From: Geobacter sp.
GTDB lineage: Bacteria > Desulfobacterota > Desulfuromonadia > Geobacterales > Pseudopelobacteraceae
Length of the DNA stretch: 58,842 nt
NCBI GenBank assembly: GCA_025360785.1
Contig: JANYBN010000081.1
Span: forward strand, 1-58,842
Direction: 5' to 3'
The notes beneath the pieces are model-generated. The model saw only the letters and a list, made by a program, of their open reading frames with translations. It was not told where the DNA came from and did not search any database. Position numbers and translations under genes: made by a program. Positions 48,399 through 55,734 of the stretch are shown piece by piece (the stretch's first letter is position 1; the number at the start of each line of letters is the position of its first letter).

Positions 48399-48824
48399 TT
48401 AATAGCCGTCTCCAACAAGATCTCCGGATTTTTCCTCAGTAGATGTTCTTAGATATTCTAGAAACCGTCGCACCTGCGGGACACTCGCACGTGCTTCTTC
48501 GCGGGCCTTTCCCGAACGGGGTTGCAGTATCTTGCGCCAGGCCGTAGTGCCGTTAATATCTATGCTCAACATGCTTCCCCATCGAGCGTCGGGGATCTCC
48601 TTGATCACGATGTCGTAGGTGATGTCTACGGTCGGCTCCCCCCATGATTCGAAAAATTCCCGGTAGAATTCACGGCCGGTCACGGTACGGCTCTCGTCGA
48701 TGATGAGACCATTTATCTCAACCTGGGACTTGGCCGGTGTTGCCACCATTATAAAGATGACCGTAACAATCGTAGCGGAAAGTTTGCGCCAAACACCGTG
48801 CAGCATGTTATTAATTTTTAGCAT
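48399..48824 (-). CDS. csgE: Curli secretion specificity factor CsgE
   Basis: 141 residues from ATG 48824; an in-frame TTG at 48848 and ATG at 48806 are alternatives, as no start has a strong ribosome site. The signal segment runs to A-K-S. The mature part begins E-I-N-G-L-I-I-D-E-S-R-T-V-T-G, followed by F-Y-R-E-F-F-E-S-W and the I-P-D-A-R-W-G-S motif, all characteristic of CsgE. It caps CsgG from the periplasm and delivers curlin subunits. The C-terminal tail after W-R-K is longer and more charged than I would expect. Confidence 0.9.
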   Translation of the reverse strand: MLKINNMLHGVWRKLSATIVTVIFIMVATPAKSQVEINGLIIDESRTVTGREFYREFFESWGEPTVDITYDIVIKEIPDARWGSMLSIDINGTTAWRKILQPRSGKAREEARASVPQVRRFLEYLRTSTEEKSGDLVGDGY

Positions 48825-48893
48825 TACCTGGTTATCCACTTCGCTCAAGCTGGGATGGTTAGGAGGCAGTGGGTGCGACTGCTATAATGTGTC

Positions 48894-48910
48894 AACCACA
48901 AAATATGCCA
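48894..48910 (-). promoter_or_regulatory. Sigma-54-like element upstream of csgE, shared with the exopolysaccharide operon
   Basis: On the minus strand the site reads TGGCATATTTTGTGGTT, 14 of 17 identical to 32404-32420, with all three differences C/T. The -24 half is good; the -12 half has GG instead of GC. The rest of the 48825-49232 gap is AT-rich, with a TGTCGC near 49015 on the plus strand and a hairpin at 49176, and holds no gene. Confidence 0.45.
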
Positions 48911-49175
48911 AAATGTGGAAGACTGAAATAATGTGCAAAAGCAGTGTGTTAGCTGAATAATGGGGCTGCCTGGGAAGTGGGTGATTGTTAGATATTTATG
49001 GGATGGATACTTATTGTCGCAGTAACATATTACAAAATAATGGGAAAGTAAGAGTGTTATTTGTTTTGCAGGTGGGTGTTTTGGAGTTCTCAAAGTGATC
49101 TTTGTCCAGGCCAACCGAAAAACTGACCGGTCTGGGCAATCAAGCGAGGTTGAAATCACACTTGCAGTTTTATCA

Positions 49176-49207
49176 GGAGGCCGGTCTGAAATTACCAGCC
49201 GGCCTCC
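49176..49207. other. Stem-loop after the csgA-like gene
   Basis: GGAGGCCGG and CCGGCCTCC form a perfect 9-bp stem around a 14-base loop, 26 bases beyond the end of the minus-strand curlin gene. There is no T-run on the minus strand. It may protect the abundant curlin mRNA or partly separate it from csgEFG. Confidence 0.6.
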
Positions 49208-49232
49208 GTTTCGGAAATTTGCATATATTGAG

Positions 49233-50396
49233 TTAGTTCTGGGCTATTAAAGCGATATTGCCGATGCCGTGCTGATTAACGGTTGCATTGTTGAATTGGC
49301 CGCCCTGGTTGATTGTTGCCTGGTTGAGGCTGCCAAGCTGGTTAATGCTGGCAATATTCTGAGTTCCACTAATTTGATTAATGTCTGCGGAGTTGGAGAA
49401 GCCGTCCTGGGTAATGTAAGCCCTGCTGTAGCTGTCAGTAAGCTGGTCGATGGTGGCGATGTTGGCTTCAAGCGAACTTGTGCCGGTCCCGTGCTGGGTG
49501 ATATTGGCTTCCCAATTGGTTCCGGTCGCCGTCATGTTGGCGATGTTGAAGTTGCCGCTTTGATCAACCTTGTTCCAGTTTCCGGTACCGTTTTGAGACA
49601 CATTGGCCTGGTTGTAATCGCCATTCTGGTTTATGCCTACTTCACGGGTCCAGTCACCAAACGGATGCCCTGGCAGCCATACATATGCCAAGGCGTTTTC
49701 GTTTCCGGTCTGTGTTGCGGTTGCAGAGTTGTGGTTGCCGTTCTGTTTGATGCTCGAATAGTTTTTGTCGCCATTCTGCATAATTGAGGCGGTGTTTAAT
49801 GTACCGCCAGACTGCGCTATTACACTCTCGTTGGAGTAGCCGCTCTGGTTAATATTGGCGTAGTCACTGAGTCCGCTTTGCTGGATGGTCGCGGAGTTGA
49901 AGGTGCCGTTCTGTGTAATAGTGCCAATATTACCACTTCCACTCTGGGTCACAGAGGCGGTATTGTCGTCGCCAACTTGACTTACACCTACCAGAAGATT
50001 ATCATCGATAATACCTTGCTGGACTGTTGTAGCGGTGTTCCTATTGCCGTTCTGCAGAATGTTGGAGTTGTTTAAACTGCCTCCCTGGGTGCTGGTCGCT
50101 GAGTTTCCTGAGCCACCTTCCTGGGTGATAATCCCGTTATTTTGGGAGCTGCCGACTATCTGGTAGATTGTGGCAATATTTCCGCTGCTCGTGTTGGTCT
50201 GGGTCACCGTGGCGTTGTTACCGGTGTTGCCGTCTTGATATATATAGGCCTGATCCGTGTTGCCTGATTGGCTGATGGTGGCCGACTGGCCATTGCCGTT
50301 TTGAACAATGTCCGCAATGTTATTAGCTGCCATTGCCGAGGTGGCGAAGAGTGCGAAAACAGATGCCGACAATATTGTCCTGTAGATTTTTTTCAT
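49233..50396 (-). CDS. csgA: Curlin-repeat amyloid subunit (CsgA-like)
   Basis: 387 residues. A signal peptide (M-K-K-I-Y-R, ending S-A-M-A-A) is followed by about 16 curlin repeats of roughly 20-23 residues. The pattern is Q-x-G-x-x-N-x-A-x-I-x-Q (for example I-T-Q-N-G-T-F-N-S-A-T-I-Q-Q). The predicted fold is a beta-solenoid amyloid exported through CsgG. It is 2.5 times the length of E. coli CsgA. A non-repeat insert near 225-245 (A-L-A-Y-V-W-L-P-G-H-P-F-G-D-W) brings aromatics into an otherwise Asn/Gln/Gly/Ser-rich chain. It lies downstream of the csgB-like gene. Confidence 0.9.
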   Translation of the reverse strand: MKKIYRTILSASVFALFATSAMAANNIADIVQNGNGQSATISQSGNTDQAYIYQDGNTGNNATVTQTNTSSGNIATIYQIVGSSQNNGIITQEGGSGNSATSTQGGSLNNSNILQNGNRNTATTVQQGIIDDNLLVGVSQVGDDNTASVTQSGSGNIGTITQNGTFNSATIQQSGLSDYANINQSGYSNESVIAQSGGTLNTASIMQNGDKNYSSIKQNGNHNSATATQTGNENALAYVWLPGHPFGDWTREVGINQNGDYNQANVSQNGTGNWNKVDQSGNFNIANMTATGTNWEANITQHGTGTSSLEANIATIDQLTDSYSRAYITQDGFSNSADINQISGTQNIASINQLGSLNQATINQGGQFNNATVNQHGIGNIALIAQN

Positions 50397-50532
50397 GGTT
50401 TTCTCCTTTTCTGATTAGTGAGGTTATGAGTCCCCAGATTGACATGATTATCTACTCTGTTTTTTAATGATAAATTCATCCGCTCATTAGTAGTACCTCC
50501 TTATATTGGATTGACAGGCCAGATCAACCTGT

Positions 50533-51066
50533 TTAGAAACCGCTTTGACTTACCGAGACTTTGCCGTATGAACCTTCCTGAGTTATAGCCACCCGTTGCC
50601 CGATTCCATTCTGGGTAACGGCCAGCTGGTTCCCGACGCCTGACTGAACAAGATTGGCTATGTTACATTCCCCATTCTGAACAATTTCGCTGACGTTGCC
50701 TTGTCCGTACTGGCGAAGCAGGACAATGTTTGCTACGCCCAGCTGTTCTATTAAGGCGATATTTTCTGAACCCTTCTGACTGACCAGTACCAGGTTGCCA
50801 GCTCCACCTTGAGATAGCATTGCAACGTTGTTATTGCCGTCCTGCAACAGACCGAACTGGTTGCTGTACTCAAAAAATATTGCATCACCTCCTTCAAATC
50901 TCTTACCGATTTCGGACCAAAGGCCTTCTTCCTGACTCAAAATGTCCGCTTCGTCCCAGGCAAGGCATTCCCCGGCTACAAGTGTCACGCTTGCAACAAA
51001 TGTTGCAATTGCGATAGCGGATTTGATGCCGCGCTGTATTTTCTGAATCATGGAGCAATATCTCAT
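50533..51066 (-). CDS. csgB: Curlin-repeat nucleator (CsgB-like)
   Basis: 177 residues: a signal peptide (to about 36, G-E-C-L-A-W), a 40-residue acidic/aromatic region without repeats, then five curlin repeats (G-L-L-Q-D-G-N-N-N-V-A-M-L-S-Q, I-A-L-I-E-Q-L-G-V-A-N-I). It ends S-V-S-Q-S-G-F. Shorter, more hydrophobic repeats and its position just before the csgA-like gene fit a CsgB surface nucleator. ATG 51066 with GGGA upstream is used; ATG 51051 is possible. Confidence 0.85.
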   Translation of the reverse strand: MRYCSMIQKIQRGIKSAIAIATFVASVTLVAGECLAWDEADILSQEEGLWSEIGKRFEGGDAIFFEYSNQFGLLQDGNNNVAMLSQGGAGNLVLVSQKGSENIALIEQLGVANIVLLRQYGQGNVSEIVQNGECNIANLVQSGVGNQLAVTQNGIGQRVAITQEGSYGKVSVSQSGF

Positions 51067-51186
51067 TCTGATTTCCCACCGCGTTGCAGCTGGCGGATTT
51101 CCTATCGGATGTACTGCTGGATCACCTCGACTACCTGAGTTAGGGGCAAATTGATGATGAAGCTATTACAATATGTATACCAACTT

Positions 51187-51201
51187 GTAACAAACTGTAA
51201 A
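51187..51201. promoter_or_regulatory. GTAAC-N5-GTAAA motif upstream of the csgB-like gene
   Basis: GTAAC (51187) and GTAAA (51197) stand 10 bp apart, the same arrangement and spacing as at 18091. It lies 121 bases upstream of the minus-strand csgB-like gene, in a 770-base divergent region. Confidence 0.4.
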
Positions 51202-51540
51202 TACTAGGTATTTTGAATTGCAGCTGGGTGGGCAATGGAAAAGCGTCGAGATGTTTTACATGCATTCAACCTGTAAGAGATCTATTTCCCCTGTAATTTA
51301 GCTTAGTTGCCCAATAAATTAGTGTTTGTAAGACAAACTGACTACATTGCCTGAATATAGATATTACACATATTAAATATAGCTATTACATATAGTTACC
51401 TGCCATGCCACCGCAATTTCAAGTGTAATAAATCCAGACAGAACCATTCAGCCAATTTCAGCAAACACATAAATAAACGGCATTCGTGTCACATCATCAA
51501 GTGGCCATACTGCAAGCGCTGTCTTAAGCGCACCAATAGC

Positions 51541-51567
51541 TGTCGATAAATTTACACTTGTGTCGAT
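51541..51567 (+). promoter_or_regulatory. TGTCGAT direct repeat, candidate enhancer site
   Basis: TGTCGAT occurs at 51541 and 51561, exactly 20 bp (two turns) apart, flanked by AGCTG and CAGCT as imperfect inverted arms. It lies about 75-100 bp upstream of the -24 element, the normal distance for a sigma-54 activator site. The same heptamer appears on the minus strand at 32318-32325. Confidence 0.5.
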
Positions 51568-51588
51568 GCAGCTAACAATATTTCTAAA

Positions 51589-51601
51589 AATCAAAGCGTT
51601 T
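51589..51601 (+). promoter_or_regulatory. IHF-like site between enhancer and sigma-54 promoter
   Basis: AATCAAAGCGTTT matches WATCAANNNNTTR at all but the last position and lies between the TGTCGAT repeats and the -24/-12 element, where IHF usually bends the DNA. Confidence 0.5.
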
Positions 51602-51638
51602 GAGGGCAAAACAATAGTAAATTCAGTTGATTATCAGC

Positions 51639-51654
51639 AGGCACGCTTTATGCT
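51639..51654 (+). promoter_or_regulatory. Sigma-54 (-24/-12) promoter of the third curlin/multicopper oxidase run
   Basis: AGGCACGCTTTATGCT carries GGCACG and TGCT with the correct 10-base spacing between GG and GC. The predicted transcript start is near 51665, leaving a ~170-base leader. The leader includes a CCCCC/GGGGG palindrome at about 51714-51723 and a short open frame at 51760. Confidence 0.75.
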
Positions 51655-51759
51655 GAATAATATGCACATTAACATCCCAGCGCATCACACGGGAGAAACC
51701 AGAGGCTAAGACTCCCCCGGGGGATGGTCAGGCCTTATAAAAAAGGAGGTGAGATAACT

Positions 51760-51819
51760 GTGATTCGGTTTAGAGACGGATCCGTGCAAAAGCAGAGATC
51801 AACGCAGTTAAAATCATAA
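51760..51819 (+). CDS. Possible 19-codon leader peptide
   Basis: A near-perfect AAGGAGGTGA (51743-51752) stands seven bases before GTG 51760, which opens 19 codons ending TAA at 51817-51819. The stop is two bases before the AAGGAGA of the curlin gene, so its translation could couple to or control curlin translation. The peptide is basic (four Lys/Arg near V-Q-K-Q-R) and unlike any family I know. It could be chance. Confidence 0.35.
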   Translation: MIRFRDGSVQKQRSTQLKS

Positions 51820-51836
51820 AGAAAGGAGATTGAATT

Positions 51837-53243
51837 ATGAGAAAAATATTAACAAAACTTACCCTTACCCTGGCATTCACCTACATCGCCTCGACAGCAC
51901 TGGCTGCCGGAAACCTTGCCACCCAGTTCCAGGTGGGAGCAGGAGGCACAAACAATCAGGCCACTATCGACCAGACTGCGGCCACGGGCAGTACCGCCCT
52001 CCAGGGACAGGGTGCGGCTAATTTAGTCGATCTCAACACCGCCCCAGCTGTCCAGGGAGACATCGCCGCAATCACCCAGAGCGGCCTTAACCAAGCCGCC
52101 ACTCAACTCCAGTTCGGCAATAGCAACCTTGCCACCATTACCCAGAGCGGCAATGGTAACAGCGCTCAGCAGCTCCAGACGGGGAACAACAACAATGCCG
52201 CCAACATCGGGGCTTATATCATCCAGACCAGCGACGGCAACACCGCCTATCAGGAAGAATCGGGTGACAACAACGTAGCGTTCATCAGCCAGAGCGGAGG
52301 CACTAACAACCTGCCCGGCACCGGTGGCACCTATGGCGCCGAGCAATACCAGTCGGGCAGCAACAACCAGGCGGTCATCTTCCAGGTCGGCAACGACAAC
52401 TGGGGCCATCAGACCCAGTCGGGAAACAGCAACCTGGCCACCATCACCCAGGGCTTCGTGCTCGACCCCGCCAGTTTCAGCTGGGGCTATCAACTGCAGA
52501 GCGGCAGCGGCAATGCCGCCGTTATAACCCAGAGTGGCGGAGCGCATACTTCCTACCAGTATCAGCTGGGGAATAACAATCTGATCATGAACGCCACCCA
52601 GAGCGGCCCGGGCATGGGCTATGCCGAACAGTGGCAGGACGTGCTAGCCAGCGGCAATAGCGCCACGATCAGCCAATCCACCCCTGGCGCTTCTACCAAC
52701 GGTGCATTCCAGAGTCAGACCGGATCGACCAATACCGCCGCCATCAATCAGACCGGGAGCAACGGTCTGGGGTGGGGTTCTTATGGCGCCGAGCAGTATC
52801 AGACCGGCAACGCGAATAACGCCTGGATCCTCCAGAACGGCACCGGCAACTACGCCGGCCAGTGGCAGCATGGCACATCAGGAATTGCCCAGATTATGCA
52901 ACAGGGCAACTTCAACAGCGCCACCCAGACCCAGGAAGCCACAGCCATAAGCAATGAGGCCTACATCACCCAAAGCGCCGACAGCAACCTTGCTGCCCAG
53001 CTTCAGTCGGGCGGCTCCGCCAACAAGGCTTATATCACCCAGAGCGCTGACAACAACATTGCCGACCAGACCCAGACCGGTAACAGCAACACAGCGTCCA
53101 TCACCCAGAATGCAATCGACAACTTCGCAATCCAGTCCCAGACCGGCAACAGCAACACGGCCACTATCACCCAGAGCAGCGCGCTGAACAGCGCAAGCCA
53201 GTACCAAAACGGCAGCTTCAACATTGCGACTATTAGTCAGTAG
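51837..53243 (+). CDS. Large curlin-like repeat protein, alternating 22-residue repeats
   Basis: 468 residues. A signal peptide (M-R-K-I-L-T-K, ending S-T-A-L-A-A) precedes about 15 tandem units of ~22 residues with consensus A-x-I-T-Q-S-G-x-x-N-x-A-x-Q-x-Q-T-G-x-x-N. Every second Q-x-Q strand carries aromatics in several units (W-G-Y-Q-L-Q, A-E-Q-W-Q, G-A-E-Q-Y-Q). It has low charge and no cysteine. The Q-x-Q strand distinguishes it from the minus-strand CsgA-like protein. Codon use is visibly more GC-rich than upstream genes. It probably passes through CsgG. The multicopper oxidase gene follows 45 bases later. Confidence 0.85.
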   Translation: MRKILTKLTLTLAFTYIASTALAAGNLATQFQVGAGGTNNQATIDQTAATGSTALQGQGAANLVDLNTAPAVQGDIAAITQSGLNQAATQLQFGNSNLATITQSGNGNSAQQLQTGNNNNAANIGAYIIQTSDGNTAYQEESGDNNVAFISQSGGTNNLPGTGGTYGAEQYQSGSNNQAVIFQVGNDNWGHQTQSGNSNLATITQGFVLDPASFSWGYQLQSGSGNAAVITQSGGAHTSYQYQLGNNNLIMNATQSGPGMGYAEQWQDVLASGNSATISQSTPGASTNGAFQSQTGSTNTAAINQTGSNGLGWGSYGAEQYQTGNANNAWILQNGTGNYAGQWQHGTSGIAQIMQQGNFNSATQTQEATAISNEAYITQSADSNLAAQLQSGGSANKAYITQSADNNIADQTQTGNSNTASITQNAIDNFAIQSQTGNSNTATITQSSALNSASQYQNGSFNIATISQ

Positions 53244-53288
53244 TCGAGACCCGATTCAAAATAACTCTTTGAATCAAGGAGGTTTGTT

Positions 53289-55586
53289 ATGATCTCACGA
53301 AGAAGATTTCTCCAAATCAGTGCACTGGCCGGAGGAGCAATGATGCTTCCGCTTCCTCTTCGCTGGCTGGGGCCAAAAAATGCGTATGCCTTTTCCCAGA
53401 CGCCGACACTGGCAAAATTCGGCACAGGTCAGACGCTACCCAGTCTGCTGGACCCGGCTTACGTTGCAGCCGCCGATGGCGGCACCTATGCCGGCAGTGA
53501 CTATTACAAACTGGTGGCACAGCAGTACACCCAGCAGATGCATCCCAGTCTGGCGCCGACCAAACTGTGGGGGTATGCCGACGAGACAACCGGGGCTGCG
53601 CTCAATAAGTATCTAGGCCCGACCATCGTAGCCACAGCCGGTAAACCGGTCAGAATCACCATGAGGAACAATCTGCCGGCTACCCACATCCTGCCGGTGG
53701 ATAATCTGCCGGACATGGCCATGCCGGATGAAGTGGGTAAACACAACCGTATCTCGGTTCACCTTCACGGCGGTTTTGTCCCCTGGATCAGCGACGGCGG
53801 CCCTTTTGCTTGGTTTGATCCCAACGGCAGCTACGGAATGAGCGCAAAGGACATGGACGGCAAGATCTACTCCGTCCCCGACATGCCCACCCCAGAGTCA
53901 GGCACGTTCCACTATTTCTATCCGAATCAGCAGAGTTGCCGGCTCATGTGGTACCACGACCATGCCCACAATCTGACCCGCTTGAACGCCTACTCCGGAT
54001 TGGCCGCCGGCTATTTTGTTGCGGACAATGTCATGGCCCGGTTGATCAACCAGAAGATGATTCCCGGTCTGGCCTACACGGTGCCGCTGGTCCTCCAGGA
54101 CAAGAGCTTCAATAACGACGGCACCCTCTGGTATCCGAGCGTCTATGAAGGCCCTGCAAACGGGCAGCCGCTCCCGACTACCTTTACTCTGCCGCTCGAT
54201 CCGCCTGGACTAAATACCGGGCGATGGGACACACAGCCTCAGCCGCCGATAGCTCCGGCGAATCCGCTGCCGGTTCCTTCGGCGGTTCCTGAGTTCTTTG
54301 CCGACACCATTGTCATCAACGGCATGTGTTATCCGGTCCTGGAGGTGGAGCCGCGTAATTACCGGTTCCTGTTCCTGAACGGTTCCCAGGCAAGGTTTTA
54401 TAACCTTCAGCTCTACAAAACCGATATATCAGGCACGGACGTCGCCCTGGCAAACTTTGGCTCCGAGCTCGACCCGAATGGCCTGCCGGTCAAAGCACCC
54501 ACAACAATTCTTGGCCCGGTCATGACCCAGATCGGCACCGAGGGGGGCTTCCTCCCTTTCCCGGCAGCCTTCAACACCGAGAAGAAACCGGTGCTCTTCG
54601 ATCTTGATCCGGCCAGCCCGACAGTCGGCAACGCCAGAAGCTTCAACCTGCTCTTGGCCCCGGCCGAGCGTGCCGACGTCCTGATCGATTTTGCCGGCTA
54701 TGCTCCGGGCGAGAAGCTTATCCTTTACAGTGATGCACCCGGCCCATTCCCCGGCGGTGACCCGCGTAATGATTACTACTCCGGTCAACCTGACTGGACC
54801 CCGATTGGCGGCACTGCCGGCCCGGCAAATAAAGGTGTCGGCCCCAACACCAGGACCCTTATGCTGATCAAGGTAAAATCGTTGGTAGGCGCTGCTGATC
54901 CGTCCACCATGAGCTTGATCAAGAAAGTGGCTCTGGGGCAATACCCCATTTCCATGAATCCCCTCCAGTCGGTACAGAGCCTGAACCCGGCCAATGCTGT
55001 CAAGACCAGATTTCTGACCCTGAACGAGGATTTCGATGTAAACGGCCGCCTGGAGCAGATGCTCGGCACAAACGTTGTTGCGGCCCTGACTGGTGTGCAG
55101 CCCAATGGTTCGTTTGTCGCGGATCCGGTGACCTTCAGCAGGGGGTACATGGATCCAGCCACGGAGAACCCGAAAGCCGGAACCACTGAAGTTTGGAAGA
55201 TTGTCAACCGTACCATGGATACCCACCCGATCCATTTCCATCTGGTAAACGCCCAGCTGATTTCGCGCCAGGGCATCGACATCGTCGGCTTCAATTTGGC
55301 GGCTGCCGCTGCCGGTGTCGGGGCGGCGGCGGATCCGACTCCTTTCCTTGTCGGCGCAGCCCGAGGGCCGGACAAAAATGAAAAGGGGTGGAAAGAGACC
55401 ATCAGGATGAACCCTGGCGAAATGGCCACCGTCATCATGAAGTTCGACCTCCCCAAAACCTCCTTCGCTGTGCCATATAGCCCAAGTACGCTGCTGGGTG
55501 TCAGGGGCTATGAGTACGTGTGGCACTGCCACATTCTGGAGCACGAGGAGCACGACATGATGCGACCGATGGTGGTCATCCCATAA
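53289..55586 (+). CDS. Tat-exported multicopper oxidase (OmpB/CotA-like)
   Basis: 765 residues. The N-terminus S-R-R-R-F-L-Q followed by a hydrophobic stretch is a Tat signal. All four copper motifs are present: H-L-H-G (near 157), H-D-H-A-H-N (near 223), H-P-I-H-F-H (near 647), and H-C-H-I-L-E-H-E-E-H-D-M-M (near 744, with the type 1 Met ligand). It is predicted to oxidise a metal ion or organic donor and reduce oxygen; Geobacter OmpB, of this family, is needed for Fe(III)/Mn(IV) oxide reduction. A strong AAGGAGG precedes the ATG. The tatA gene downstream fits Tat export. Substrate is unknown. Confidence 0.92.
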   Translation: MISRRRFLQISALAGGAMMLPLPLRWLGPKNAYAFSQTPTLAKFGTGQTLPSLLDPAYVAAADGGTYAGSDYYKLVAQQYTQQMHPSLAPTKLWGYADETTGAALNKYLGPTIVATAGKPVRITMRNNLPATHILPVDNLPDMAMPDEVGKHNRISVHLHGGFVPWISDGGPFAWFDPNGSYGMSAKDMDGKIYSVPDMPTPESGTFHYFYPNQQSCRLMWYHDHAHNLTRLNAYSGLAAGYFVADNVMARLINQKMIPGLAYTVPLVLQDKSFNNDGTLWYPSVYEGPANGQPLPTTFTLPLDPPGLNTGRWDTQPQPPIAPANPLPVPSAVPEFFADTIVINGMCYPVLEVEPRNYRFLFLNGSQARFYNLQLYKTDISGTDVALANFGSELDPNGLPVKAPTTILGPVMTQIGTEGGFLPFPAAFNTEKKPVLFDLDPASPTVGNARSFNLLLAPAERADVLIDFAGYAPGEKLILYSDAPGPFPGGDPRNDYYSGQPDWTPIGGTAGPANKGVGPNTRTLMLIKVKSLVGAADPSTMSLIKKVALGQYPISMNPLQSVQSLNPANAVKTRFLTLNEDFDVNGRLEQMLGTNVVAALTGVQPNGSFVADPVTFSRGYMDPATENPKAGTTEVWKIVNRTMDTHPIHFHLVNAQLISRQGIDIVGFNLAAAAAGVGAAADPTPFLVGAARGPDKNEKGWKETIRMNPGEMATVIMKFDLPKTSFAVPYSPSTLLGVRGYEYVWHCHILEHEEHDMMRPMVVIP

Positions 55587-55612
55587 TAAGTAAAATTACA
55601 AAATCAGCAAAA

Positions 55613-55655
55613 CGGCTGCATACCTGTGGTGCCTTGGCGCCGGGGTATGCAGCCG
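55613..55655 (+). other. Long stem-loop between the oxidase and cytochrome genes
   Basis: CGGCTGCATACC and GGTATGCAGCCG form a perfect 12-bp stem, with an inner GGTGCC/GGCGCC extension in the loop. There is no T-run. It could be a partial terminator, an RNA-stability element or a protein site setting the oxidase-to-cytochrome ratio. Confidence 0.6.
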
Positions 55656-55734
55656 CTTGATAAACCGGGAATAACGGCCATAGACAAGTAAACGAGATCG
55701 ACAAGAAACAGACTATTTGTGAATTGGAGGCACT

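Noticed and set aside
51230-51250. Possible -24/-12 element for the csgB-like gene on the minus strand
   Set aside because: The -12 half is acceptable, but the -24 half lacks the GG pair.
51680-51740. Possible c-di-GMP/cGAMP (GEMM) riboswitch in the curlin leader
   Set aside because: The conserved GEMM core sequences are absent; only a short G/C palindrome and a 5-bp stem are seen.
52023-52547. Minus-strand open frame of 174 codons within the curlin gene
   Set aside because: It is the complement of the Asn/Gln/Gly repeat region, with no ribosome site and no family resemblance.
51837-53243. Regular DNA repeats that could be mistaken for a CRISPR or satellite array
   Set aside because: The ~66-base period is explained by 22-residue protein repeats in a single open frame with a signal peptide.
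54429-55553. Long open frame (about 374 codons) on the minus strand
   Set aside because: It lies entirely inside the multicopper oxidase gene, has no recognisable domain and reflects GC-rich codon bias.
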